64,000 nucleotides of DNA. Origin: Leuctra nigra (taxonomy: Eukaryota; Arthropoda; Insecta; Plecoptera; Leuctridae). Of the stretch, positions 13,227-25,300 are shown piece after piece. The number at the start of each line of letters is the position of its first letter. The first letter of the stretch is position 1. The DNA lies in assembly GCA_934045905.1 (NCBI GenBank), contig OW203762.1, positions 28,428,345 through 28,492,344 on the forward strand. Direction: 5' to 3'. A model generated the notes under the pieces. The model saw only the letters and a list, made by a program, of their open reading frames with translations. It was not told the origin of the DNA and did not search any database. The position numbers and the translations under genes are program-made.

Positions 13227-14833
13227 GTTCTAATTCTGCAAAGCAAACCAGATTCAAATCAAGTTTTATTACTTAGCAATCCAGTTATTCAGATAATAAT
13301 ATTATGACAATCTCTTACAGATGTAACAAAAAGTGAAAGTAGTGCAATCTAGCAGTAACATTGTGATGATACTGTAGCACAACAAGTAGCAGAGTGGACC
13401 ACTACATAGAACGACCCACTTATTCAAGAAACCAAACAACTTTCTTCACTGTTGGATGATGTAATACAAATGAATAGCATGCAATTTGTATGGCAGATAT
13501 GTAGCGTACCTACCTACCCTTCTTTTAAAATGTAGAAATGTCAACCTTCATAAAATACCTAGTTCAATAAACTATGATTGTCAATATTATGAAGATTTTA
13601 ATGTTTTCTGATTATTTATGTGCATACAAAAATTGCACAAACACTGTCCACCAATGGGAATGCCAGCTAAGTACGCCTGTCACTGTCAGTTGAATATCAA
13701 CAAAGGATTGCACAACTCGCGTAAATATTACATTCTCCACACCACCTAGGGCTAATCTATATTCCACGATAATATAGATAAAGGCATCACAAAGGAAGAT
13801 GCAATGTAAATAACAGATAACGAAATAATCAGAACAAAGGGAACTAAGCAAACGTACCTACCTTACTTACTCTCACCTTGAATTCACCTATGACTTCATA
13901 AGCTTCAAAACAAACAACACTGGGTAAAATGCCAAAATTGATATAGGTCTATTTGTTTGGCCATTGGGCGCTTACAAAATAGGGGATAAAAATAGACGAA
14001 CTCTACACAGTAGATAATTTTAGAAATCTGACAGCTGCTCGAGCCCCAAGAAAACGCACACATAAACAAAGCTCACAACAACCACTATTGGGCGCAATTT
14101 ACAAGTACAACTAAACGTCAAACAATAGGTAGAATACATGGCGAATATTTAAATAAACTATCTGGCGAGTACTCACTTTTTATATCAGTATGAAATGTAA
14201 CATACCGCACAATATTAATTGGATTATATCATGTGAATAATCATGATGAAAGACTTGCGACGGCGAGAGGTACTGTCGTGACGTCACCCAGCTGCCAAGC
14301 AAGCCGATGCGGCTGCAGGTGGGCGAAAGTACCAACCTCGCAAAAATTAATACAACATAAATATAATTTTAACATTTTATTTTATATTTTTCATATTTTT
14401 TAAAAAACATGGATACAGTGTTAAAATCGTGTTTGAATAAATAAAAAATTTCGCATAGGTTATTGTAGTATACTCAAATTAGATGATCGAGTAAAATAAA
14501 ACTGATATAAATCTGAAATTCTCTTTTTTTAAAGAACTCTTTCTAAACTCTTAAAATGGCAATGAGTGGTTCAAATTTTAGGTTCTGCAATTTTAGGTTT
14601 TAGGCTCTTGAGGTAGTCTTTACATGTATACAAAATTTCAGCTTGATCTGTTTCTGTATTTCACCAACAATATGAAAAAGATGAAAAAAATGTCCAAGAG
14701 GAGTTGTTTGCTCAATTTCTTAGAACTCGATTATTATTAGGCGTCCAGAAGATTTTGAATGTTCCCACCAGCTACATTCATTTGTCAATTTTTTAACATT
14801 TAAAATTTCCTCAAAATTTTCTCCCTTCTGCAG
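13227..14833. other. 5' flank and probable 5' UTR/promoter region of the GTPBP gene
   Basis: The bases upstream of the GTPBP ATG show a 3' splice acceptor (exon restarts at 13235), so a non-coding first exon should lie further right. The best candidate for its promoter is the CpG-richer patch around 14250-14330. No other gene is recognised. Confidence 0.45.
14278..14287. promoter_or_regulatory. CRE-like palindrome gtgacgtcac
   Basis: A perfect 10-bp palindrome containing the full cAMP-response-element core TGACGTCA. It sits in a locally GC-rich patch about 1.05 kb upstream of the GTPBP start codon, where a non-coding first exon is expected. Function is inferred from the motif only. Confidence 0.4.
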
Positions 14834-14923
14834 GAAAGAAGGAATTGGGAGGACCAGGTGAAGTGGGATGTAGAGGAAAGAGGTGAGGAGTGGAGAACTA
14901 CCATCCACCAGGAATATTGTGGG
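14834..14923 (+). mobile_element. LINE 3' ORF remnant, left part (split by the LTR element)
   Basis: Translation in one frame gives a tryptophan- and charge-rich stretch (WEDQVKWDVEERGEEWR) like the C-terminal tail of non-LTR retrotransposon polyproteins elsewhere in this window. It continues at 33133 on the other side of the LTR retrotransposon. Confidence 0.55.
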
Positions 14924-16548
14924 TGTACAGTAGCCACAACTACTCATATAAAATCATTCACTCAAACATTTATCTAAATCATTAGTTCCTTATCTGTACT
15001 ATTATCAAGACTGCTCTCAATGAGGATTCATCTATTTTTTAAATCAGTACTCACCTAGATAGTAATCCAATAGATATATTAGGTCACGATCAATTAAATG
15101 ATCTATAAAAGTCTAATGGAATAAAACACACACAGCCAAAGAAAGAAACTAGAACAAAGCTTGGCTTTATAAGTCTAGCCTCTCAGAAGGGTGTCTGTAA
15201 AATCCTAGCCTCTCAGAAGGGTCTCTGTAAAATCTAACATCCAGGAAGAGTAGTATTATAACACCTGTTTTCAAGGACAAACTTACACCCTCTTGTCTTA
15301 ACCAAACCATAGACACAACCCCTCAGGATCTAGACCAACCAAGGAGCTCTAGCCTCCAAAAAGGACCTCTAATATTCCCTAGCCTCCTGGAAGGGTGTTA
15401 CAAAACACCTGTTTACAAGACCGAGCATTCACCCCTGTGTCTGACCTAGTTCCTAGACACACCCCCATTCTAGGCCAAGTTCAACCAAGGCCAAACAAAG
15501 GCACATGTAACATATTCCATTAGTATCAAAATACCGAACAATTACAAGTGTAATTATATAGAATCTATTACTTCATGTTATACTTTAATTGTTCAAACAA
15601 AAACAATCACTATCTATAGTTCATGATTTCCTTAGAGAAATGAGCAAACTTAATTACTATTATTCCACTAGTTTTATATTCCAATAATAATTATTAATTT
15701 TAGCTCATAAATTCCATAGAGAACAATGAGAAACCCTAGTTTATATTCTACAAAACGTCCTAGGGAAAACATTCCACTAGTACAACAAAATACTGAACAA
15801 AGCAAAGTATAATTATTCAGAGTCCACTATTTCATATTATATTTTGTCTGTTCAAACAAAAACAACTTACTTTATATTCCAATTTAATAAACTAAATAAA
15901 AACCCCGAATAGCAAATTAAGTTTGTATAACTTTACATTGTCGACTCATTCTATAATTTGTCATTCAACCAAAAATAATAAATATTTTAAGCCATTACTA
16001 AAAGGCCATGTAGTTTAGTAAAATATCAAAGAATCATTTAGTATTAATCAGTTCAATTATACTTTGTGTACTAGAGGCTCTGCACAATTCTTCCTATGTC
16101 TACAAGACAATCTAATGGACAATAAACATTTAGGTATAAATATTTGTCAAACCTGTCCAATATAGATTACCATTTATTAACCAATCTACACCATGGTTAC
16201 ACTAATTATCTTGTCCAATAAGACTATTAATTGAACTATTATATTAGTTTATGTGTGTTTTAATTTTAGTATATTCTAGATATCTTCTAGTTAGTTTAAA
16301 ATCATAAATACAAGTTTAATAATCAAACAACACATGAATTGTATAACTTCATAATCCCATCAATCTAATTATCATTCAAATCTAATTTTACTATTATCCA
16401 AAATTTTGCACAATAATAGAAACTTCTAAAAGAACAACCTAACACCAATCAGGAAGTGTAAGAATGAACACCTGTAGTCAAGGACAAAGCTTACCCCTTT
16501 GTCTAGCCACCCCTCTATGACATCACCTCCTCAAGGACAAGGAGAATC

Positions 16549-16556
16549 TATATAAG
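16549..16556 (+). promoter_or_regulatory. LTR TATA box
   Basis: tatataag is followed about 30 bases later by a cagtct initiator-like sequence near 16581, the likely transcription start of the retrotransposon. The same motif lies at 32101-32108 in the 3' LTR. Confidence 0.65.
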
Positions 16557-16682
16557 CTCATCTCTCCCCTTCATTCAGGGCAGTCTGATTCTAGCTCTTG
16601 ACATGTTCACACCTCTTTGGTTCAGAATTATACATTGTACACAGCGAATTGTGAAAAACAGATTTATTGTGTTTTAATCGAA

Positions 16683-16688
16683 AATAAA
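16683..16688 (+). terminator. LTR poly(A) signal
   Basis: AATAAA about 100 bases downstream of the predicted start. In the 3' LTR it lies at 32235-32240, where it would end the genomic transcript. Confidence 0.55.
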
Positions 16689-17582
16689 CATTCAATTTAA
16701 CTTCTACATAAATATATTGTGTTTTTAAATAAGTTTAAAATTAATAACATTATTTACGTGTGTTTATAGAGTTCCTATAATTTTATTGATCAAAGTATAT
16801 TTTTAAACATTTATATAACTTCAGACAGTGTTTTCAATTTTAAAGTGTTTATAATATTCAGTGTCGTGTTTTATAAACTTGAACAAAAAATTCGTTTTAA
16901 ATAATAAACAGTGTTTAAACGGATACCAAAGGATTACTAATTTCCAAGGATTACCCTGCCATCGAGGTGAGCCAATCTTGGTAAATACAATTCCTTCAAA
17001 CCTTTCCCTATAAATTAAATTCCATATAAGACTCATTCATAACCTAAAAAGAAATACTTGAATAATCATTTCAGAGATCAAGTTTTCATTTTACTAATTT
17101 CATTCATTAGAAGACAAGGTTCTTATCTAAATTCACTTATTCAATCAAGAGATATTAGTTGGTGGTAAACGACCATTTATTATCCAATCAATAACTATTC
17201 AAGGAGTATCTACAGAACTTTATTTTATCTCAGATATTTCATTCAATTAAAAATAAGATTTCTATTATTCAATTCGAAGACTTCTACGATCATAAGAGAT
17301 CAATTTTCATAAAGAGAGATCTTTGCTCATAAACGACTCATCACTTCGAGATCTGCCTTTTATTCGAACGATTCTGCTCTTACACGGTTTCACAACCTGT
17401 ACCCCAGCGCCTTCATTCCAAGGTAACATCTTGACAAATCAAATCTTACCCCTTTCATTCGTATTTTTATATTAACATAAACGGTTTTGTCTGTCTTCCA
17501 CAATAGATAGACTGGTGTCAGAAGTCCTGATTAAACTAGTTAAATTCATTACATTCTCCGCTCTAAAGGCCGATATTACAAA

Positions 17583-17600
17583 TGGTGTCAGAAGTGGGAT
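17583..17600 (+). promoter_or_regulatory. Primer-binding site, tRNA-Leu type
   Basis: tggtgtcagaagtgggat starts two bases after the 5' LTR. Its complement ends in CCA and reads like the acceptor and T-arm end of eukaryotic tRNA-Leu. The exact isoacceptor is not determinable here. Confidence 0.75.
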
Positions 17601-17706
17601 CCTCTTATTGATACCTTATCAGCTACGTTATTATTCGGTATAATAAGTCGAAAGAGTAGAAAAGTTAACCCCATTGTTTGAAAGTCTTCTATAAAACCCA
17701 ACAACC

Positions 17707-19266
17707 ATGCCAGGAAGTTCAGATGAAGATGAGAAAGACGCTAGCGTAGTTAGTAACACCGGCGCAGAGCGTGCTGTTACTCCTACAATTGATGGAGGAG
17801 AAGGATCCTCCAATCCAATAATAATCCCAGAATCAAGTTCAATCAAAACCCCAGTTATTACCCCAAGAACTACCTCAGATTCTGATAAGAAACCTAATGT
17901 AGGTAGTCTCCTCCCACTCGTTCCCTCATTCTCTGGAATCTCAGGTACCATATCATCCATTGATTTTGTCAAAGCTATTAATGAAGCTGGAAAATTGGGA
18001 TATTGGGATGATCCCACGAAAGTAGCAATTCTCAAATTGCGCTTAATTGGTCCAGCTGCGGACTATTTGAAAAGTAACCCTGAACTTGGTAAAAGTTCTT
18101 GGAAGGAGGTCAGTAAAGCCCTTATCGATTGGTATAAACCCGAAACCATCTCTGATGATTTGCTTCAGAGCTATTACAAAACTTGCCAGAAACCCGGAGA
18201 ATTGGCTAAAGAATACCTGACTAGATTGAAATTGGCTGGACTTTTGGCTATCAAAGCTAAAGGTTTGAAGCCCGAGGAAGTTATAATCACTCGTGAGTTG
18301 ATCAATCGTAGTCTTGTTCGTGTCTTCGTCAATGGTTTGCGCGTGGAAAGCGGCAGTTCCCTCATCGGATTGCAGAAACCTAAAACAATTGAAAAAGCAT
18401 TAGAACTGGCTATGGAACTGGAACAACAAAAGGTTAACAGAACCAAAGTCAACGTGGTACAACCCAAGATAAGCGAAGATTTCAATGATTCAACACCACC
18501 TTCCAACAAGGAACGGCAATTGAATTCAAACGCCATTCAACAACGTCCTGCTCGACAAAACTTTGGACCCAGAAAAGTTCTTCATGATCAAAGTTTCAGG
18601 AACAACTCAAATCAATCAAATCGTCCTATAAACAATCGCCCCTCTAATTATCAAAATTATCAAAATCAACCAAGAGGAATAGCAAATCAGTACACTAGAT
18701 ACGATTCAAACAACAATATCTTTTGTAACTATTGCAAATCCCAATTTCATTCAATCGAGGAATGTGTTCTACGTCAGAGGAACAATGAACGCAGAGGCAT
18801 CTCTAATAACTACCATAACAATGGTCCTCAAAGGAACTACAATCCAAATCAAAACAACAATCAACCTCGCCAAGGAAACCGACAATACCCCCAACCCAAC
18901 TATCATACATATCCTCCTCCTCAATACAACCAACAACAAAATCAACAACCATATATTCCCCAATCCCAAGTCTTGCCTCCTAATTCTCTCCTCACAGGAG
19001 CTGTAAGTGGCCCCCAAGTTGACCCTCAACACAATCTTGGACGATATCATAAGGATCTGAATCATATCAACCCCCAAGTCCAACAATGGAATCAAACTCA
19101 GGATCAACAAGTTCCACCAAGTGTTCCACAGAACCCACCAGCAAAAACCTATGCTGAAGTCACTGCAGCAAATGGCAATGGTGCAGTAAATGGGTCACAA
19201 CAATCCAATGAATATAAGAAGAAAGCTATGGGGTTTCGCAACATGCCAGGAACCTCCTCGGATTAA
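17707..19266 (+). CDS. gag: Retrotransposon Gag protein
   Basis: 519 aa. Residues 1-75 are acidic and Ser/Thr-rich. Residues about 80-255 look like a Ty3/gypsy capsid: a helical region with the block GYWDDPTKVAILKLRLIG and a following SSWKEVSKALIDWYKP segment. A single zinc knuckle CX2CX4HX4C (CNYCKSQFHSIEEC) lies at about 340-353, for genomic RNA binding. The C-terminal third is rich in Asn, Gln and Pro. It forms the cytoplasmic particle. The first ATG downstream of the primer site is used and the frame is fully open. It ends in TAA just before pol, which is in the -1 frame. Confidence 0.92.
   Translation: MPGSSDEDEKDASVVSNTGAERAVTPTIDGGEGSSNPIIIPESSSIKTPVITPRTTSDSDKKPNVGSLLPLVPSFSGISGTISSIDFVKAINEAGKLGYWDDPTKVAILKLRLIGPAADYLKSNPELGKSSWKEVSKALIDWYKPETISDDLLQSYYKTCQKPGELAKEYLTRLKLAGLLAIKAKGLKPEEVIITRELINRSLVRVFVNGLRVESGSSLIGLQKPKTIEKALELAMELEQQKVNRTKVNVVQPKISEDFNDSTPPSNKERQLNSNAIQQRPARQNFGPRKVLHDQSFRNNSNQSNRPINNRPSNYQNYQNQPRGIANQYTRYDSNNNIFCNYCKSQFHSIEECVLRQRNNERRGISNNYHNNGPQRNYNPNQNNNQPRQGNRQYPQPNYHTYPPPQYNQQQNQQPYIPQSQVLPPNSLLTGAVSGPQVDPQHNLGRYHKDLNHINPQVQQWNQTQDQQVPPSVPQNPPAKTYAEVTAANGNGAVNGSQQSNEYKKKAMGFRNMPGTSSD
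19218..19266 (+). other. gag/pol overlap, -1 frame
   Basis: The pol frame is open upstream of its first ATG (19320) back to 19218, just after a TAA, so it overlaps the end of gag by 49 bases. The shift needed from gag to pol is -1. I see no canonical XXXYYYZ heptamer in register; a 'gggg ttt' run at 19230-19236 is the nearest. Reinitiation at 19320 is an alternative. Confidence 0.5.
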
Positions 19267-19319
19267 CACAAGATCGATTAATCAATTCCCTGCTACTTCT
19301 TACAAACAGAAGTTATTAC

Positions 19320-22300
19320 ATGCAGGAAAAGGATAAACCCACTGTACATAGTTATGTAATAAACCCCCACAATTCCGAGAAAATTCCCTATTTGATGCTA
19401 TTTGACAGTGGAGCCCAAGTAAGCTTGATCCACGAAAATATCGTTAAAAGAGCGAATGTTCCCATATATCAGTTTGAACGTCCAATATTTTCTGTAACAG
19501 GAAATTTATTGCCCATACTAGGTTATGCTATATTAGATATACAATTAGGTAGAGATCAGTATCCTTTTAATTTCGTCATATGTGAAGACAGTCTCGACAC
19601 TGGAGATTTCGCAGGTTTAATTGGATATGATTTCATTGCTAATTATAATTTAATTTTAGACACCAAAAACAGGTGTATACATGAAGAAGAAAATGTTATT
19701 CCCTATGCCAACAGTACTGTGAGCAGTGATCAGTTACTAGGCATAGTAGAATACCCCTTAAAAAGTAGAGTTAGTACTAGTAATAAGTCCATTCAAGTAG
19801 ACTTAGATCAAGATCTTAGTATTGAATGTAACAATACAGAAGGTCAACAAGCAAAGAATTTAAAATCCCATGATTCTAATCAGTCTAGAATGAAAGGAAA
19901 TCAGTTGGAGTTTTCATATTCTACCCCTGTAAATAATGTAAATAATCATTCATATCAATATGAGTCTGATCAAACTCATGTTGTGTCCATTCCTCCTACT
20001 TCAAATACATTCAAGTTAATGGAGGTTAAGTGTAATATATTTTTATCTCCTAATAATATTTCCCTTGCACATAACGTATCAAGAGACATGAAACCAATGA
20101 GTGAAATTAGCTTAGAATTTCAAAATCGTTATGGCAACGTTGAAAGATTAAGAGAAGCAATTCATCACAAGGATCAAAGAGTAGCATCTCTCCAAGAAAA
20201 AGAACGTTTTATCTTCTACATGATAACAAAAGAACGTTTCAATGAGAAAACAACTCTACCTCGTATAGAAGAAGCTTTGATTGGTCTAAAAAGATTGTGC
20301 ATATACCACGGAGTCACACAACTAGCACTTCCAGCAATAGGAAGTGGACTAGGTGGCATCCCATGGAAATATGTAAGACCTATTTTGATTCAAGCATTTC
20401 AGGACACAAATGTACAGATAACAGTGTGTCACTGGCCAATCTATCCAGGCCCCTCAATGGTTTCAACTACTAACCTAGATAATAAGATTATTAACTGGAA
20501 TTTCATGACCCAATCTCCTCAATTACTGAAAGAAGACAAAGAAGAATCTAACGTATCAAAGTGGCCACTTCAATACCTAGAAGACTCTCAAATACCCTCT
20601 TCAGTAATGGGAAATAGTAAAATAGAAGATTCTATCATGATGAAGAAGATGTACACCTCTCCACCAGTGATAAATCCCTATGGTCAAAATAACTCAAACC
20701 CTCAAATCAAAAGGAAGGTATCTTTTGATTTTGATTCTAATACTTGTAATATATATCTAATTGATAAACCTATGAAACCTACTTCTCTAGCTAGGAAGGC
20801 AGGTCGTTTTCATCCTTACAAGACTCCAAAAGAGCTTCTTCAACCCAATCAGCCTCAAAAAGAGCCTCCATACTCTAATAAGTCTCAACAAGAGCCTCCC
20901 TATCCTAATCAGTCTCAAAAAGAGCCTCCTTACTCTAATAAGTCTCCAAGAGAGCCTCCTCATCCTAATCAGTCTCAAGAAGAGCCTCCTTACTCCATTA
21001 AGCCTCCAAACGAGCCTCCAAATCCGGATAATAAGCCTCTAAATGAGCCTCCATACTTCAATAAGTCTTCAAGAAAGCCCCAATATTATGATCAACCTCT
21101 AAATGAGCCCCAATACTTTAATCAGTCTCCAAGAGAGCCTCCCCAATATAATCAGTCTCCAAGTGAGCCTCCCTATCCTAATTATAAGTCTTCAAGAGAG
21201 CCCAAATGTCCTGATAAAAATCCACGTAAGTCATCTCGTCTTGCCAAAAGTGTAAATCATACCCCAAATAATCAAAATTTGACAAATCCTGATCCAACTT
21301 GCACTATTGAAAGTGACAAATCAAGATACGAACCACAGAAAGTTCAAGTACGAACAATCAAAGGTCAAATAATTCCACCAAACACAGAGATGTTTGTCAA
21401 AGTGAAACAAAAACGTCTACTCGATAGAAAGAGTGATCCAAATGACAAGAAAACTATGTTATTTAAACCACTTGACGTCCTACCACTAGGTATCAGAGCT
21501 GCAGATGCTCTCTACACAGAAAGTGAAGACTTACTATTGAAAATCCTAGTTGTCAACATATCTAATGTCAATGCCGAAATTACAGAAAATACTCTGTTAG
21601 GACATCTAGAACAATGCAACTGTGAAGATGAAAATGAACCTTCACCACACGATACTACTAATGAATATCCTCTACTAGTTGCAGCCATAGACAACTATTC
21701 TACCACCCATGGATCAAATATACCCAAAGATCAAGAAAGACTAAGAGAAAGATTTACTATCCTACATGAAAAGTGCAAACTTGGAAGTCTACCTCCAGAA
21801 GAATATCATGCAGTAAAAGATTTGATACAAGAGTATGCAAATATCTTCTACCTGGAAGGCGATGAAATTGGATATTGCCCTCTAATCGAACACCGCATCA
21901 CCATAAATAAAGATGTCAAACCAATAAAACAAGCTCCATATCGCCTACCTCATTATCAAAGAGAAATTTTGGACAAATTAATCCAAGAACACCTAGATCA
22001 AGGCATAATTGAACATTCTAGGAGTGCCTGGTCTTCGCCTTGCTTACTCGTGAGCAAACGAACACAACCCGGAGAACCAAATGAATACCGGTTAGTCATT
22101 GATTTTCGAAAAACTAACATGCATATTGTCCAAGAGTCTACACCTTGTCCCAGAATATCAGATGTTCTTGATTTGTTAGGAGGAGCAAAGTACTTCTCAG
22201 CAATTGATCTGCATGGAGCTTTTAATAACATTCCTATAGCAGCAGAAGATAGACACATTACAGCTTTTTGTACGGCTACCAACCTTTATCAATTTTGTCG

Positions 22301-25300
22301 TTCTCCCTTTGGTCTCTGTACTAGTCCGGCAAATTTCCAACGCCTCATCAACTACGTACTCCAAGACGTCTTGAATAAAGACTGCGTCGGATATCTGGAC
22401 GACATCGTAGTCTTCTCTGAAACAATCGAAGAACATGTTAAAAAGTTGAAACTCATCTTTGAAAGGCTAGAAAAAGCCGGTTTGAAACTCAAACCCTCCA
22501 AATGTACATTCCTCAATCAAGAAGTTGTCTTCTTAGGACATTCTATCTCTAGACATGGTATTGGAACTAATCCTCGACTTATCGAGTCAGTCAAAAACTT
22601 TCCTCAACCAAAAACTGTTGGACATGTACGAACTTTCATTGGACTGACTTCATACTACAGAAAATATGTCAAAAACTATGCAGACATTGTCCAACCATTA
22701 AATGAACTTACCCGCAAACATGCCAGATTCCACTGGTCAGATCAGCACACTCAAGCATTCAATACTCTGAAAAATTTATTATGTACTGCCCCAATACTCG
22801 CATTTCCTCGATTTGACATGCCCTTTATTCTTACTACAGATGCAAGCGGTATCGGAATAGGTGCTATTCTTTCCCAAAACATAAATGGAGAAGAAAAACC
22901 TATTGCCTATGCAAGCCGGAAATTAAAACCAGCCGAAGGTAACTATCAAGTAACCGAACTAGAGCTTTTAGCATTGGTATATGGAGTTCGTCAGTTCCAC
23001 GTTTACCTAGCTGGCAAACATTTTCTCGCCCAATCGGATCATCGTGCTCTACAATATCTTCTCAAATTACCCAGTCATAGTTCTCGTCTCACTAAATGGA
23101 CCCTGTTTCTAAGTCAATATTCATTTGATTTGAAATATGTCCCAGGAAGTAAAATTCCCCATGTTGATAGTCTCTCTCGAATTCCCCACAATGATGATGA
23201 TCCAACAATTCAAATGTCTAGTTCTGAAATCTGTAAGTTCCCACCAGAAATCGAAAATTCAACTTTCTTTACTAATGATACAACAAATCCCCCAGAAGAA
23301 ATCAAGCCAATAAAAGCTAAGAAGAAAGAAAAACCTCCCCGAAACAAGAAATTTCAAGAAATTGAAAATCAACTCAAACTAAATGAAAATGTTTGTCCCC
23401 AAGAAGATTCACCCATCACAGACCCACAAGGAAATTATCTACAATTGAATCTCTTAAGAGAAGAATTACCATTCGAACCAATAATGGACAGATTCTACAT
23501 TAAGAAATTACAAAGATCTGATCCTGAATTATCACCTCTCATCAAGAAACTCTTAGTAAATAATTCTTGTGATCCATTGTACTCACTTGACGATGATGAA
23601 CTTCTCTACAAGATCCGAATTCCCCCAGAACGCCATGATCGCCTTGTGATTCCTAAAACAATGCAAAATCAAATAATGAACACATTCCACTCATTACCAG
23701 GCTTTGCAGCACATTCTGGAATCCATAGGACTCAACAATTACTAAAATCTAGAGTCTATTGGAAAGGAATGTTCCATGATATAGAAGAATTCATCAAGCA
23801 CTGTGTAAGCTGTCAATCATCAAAACGTCCAGTCACTAAAGACCGACCTCCATTACAAAGATTCTCTGAGCTCACTGGGCCCGGTATTAGATACAGTATC
23901 GATATTTTGGGTCCACTCAAAACAACAAAGAAACAAAATCGCTATATCCTAAGCATGGTAGATCATTTCTCAAAATGGGTTATTTTAGTAGCCCTACACA
24001 GTCAAACTGCCCAAGCAGTAGCCACCGCACTTGTAGATCACCTAATAGCCGAACATTCAACGCCACTCGAGTTAGTAAGCGACCGAGGTGGAAATTTCAC
24101 ATCTCATCTCTTCAATGAAGTGTGTAAACTATTGTCAATCAAGCACATCTGCACCTCAAGCTATCATGCATCAAGTAATATGATTGAACGTTATCATCGT
24201 ACAATACGAGCAATGCTTAGTCACTATGCTCATGAAAAAGATTGGGATCTATTGTTAGGGATGATACAATTTGCCTTACGTACCAACATTTCTTCATCCA
24301 GTGGTGAAAGTCCCTTCTTCCTAACCCATGGACGTGATCCCATACTGCCCTATGAATCAGTCCTCACCCCGAGTCGAGCCTCGAAAGACGAACCTAGAAG
24401 CGAATTCACACAACGATTATTATCACGACTTCAACAAGCTTTCAAACTCGCCAGGGAAACTCTCAAAAAGAATGTGGAAGTCAGAGAAGAATATTACAAC
24501 AGAAAATCAAAAGATATACAATACGCCCCAGGAGATCTAGTGTTTGTACACACTCCTGTCTATGACAAAATGAGTGGGCGTAAATTCAGCAAATATTATA
24601 GCAAAGGACCAAGTAGAATAATCTCTGCTAAATCCAAAGTAAATTTTGAAATTCAAGATTTACAAACAGGAAAAATACAAACAGTACATAGTGCTCGACT
24701 AAAAGCGTTTAAAACATTTCATCCCGACCAATATGATGGGAATCTAAATCTCATTGATGATGAACACAAAGACAAGGAAGACAAAGAAAACATAACCTCT
24801 CAAGATAACCTCGCAGCATCCTACTCAGAATGGCCATACGATATCTCAGACTTCGAAGACGAAGACATTATAATTATTAAACCTACAAATGATACTCAAA
24901 ATCAAAATATTCACCCGAAATCACAACAAAATTTCATTCCGAAGTCCGGAGCGACGGCGTCAACATCTACCAGCCATCTTGGTTCCCTCCCCTCCTCCCC
25001 TTCCAGTCATTCCAGCCAATCATCAAACTCGGAGAGCGAGGATGCAGAACCCAAGGAAGCTGCTGCCGAAGGTCAAGATCGTAAAATTCACCACGCTGAG
25101 TTGCGCACGCCGACAACTTCACCCTCGAAGAATAGGAATGGAATGTCTGAAAGTGAAGCAAATACGAGTTGGTTTACCCCAAAATCCACGAATCTCAACA
25201 ATGAGCAAGCTTCACAAAATATAACAGACATCAGCAATGCAACTCACCTCATTGCGTCCACCCCGTTACAAACCACTGGCGCTAGTAGTAGTTCAGTAGA

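Larger units (their letters stand above)
14924..17580 (+). repeat. 5' LTR
   Basis: 2,657 bp, TG...CA ends. It includes two near-tandem 'tagcctctcagaagggt' units at about 15175-15225, a TATA box, and an AATAAA. U3 is therefore about 1.66 kb, R about 0.1 kb and U5 about 0.87 kb (inferred from TATA and AATAAA positions). Confidence 0.95.

Noticed and set aside
16821..17036. 71-codon minus-strand frame repeated identically at 32373-32588
   Set aside because: It is duplicated only because it lies in both LTRs; antisense, AT-rich and without motifs.
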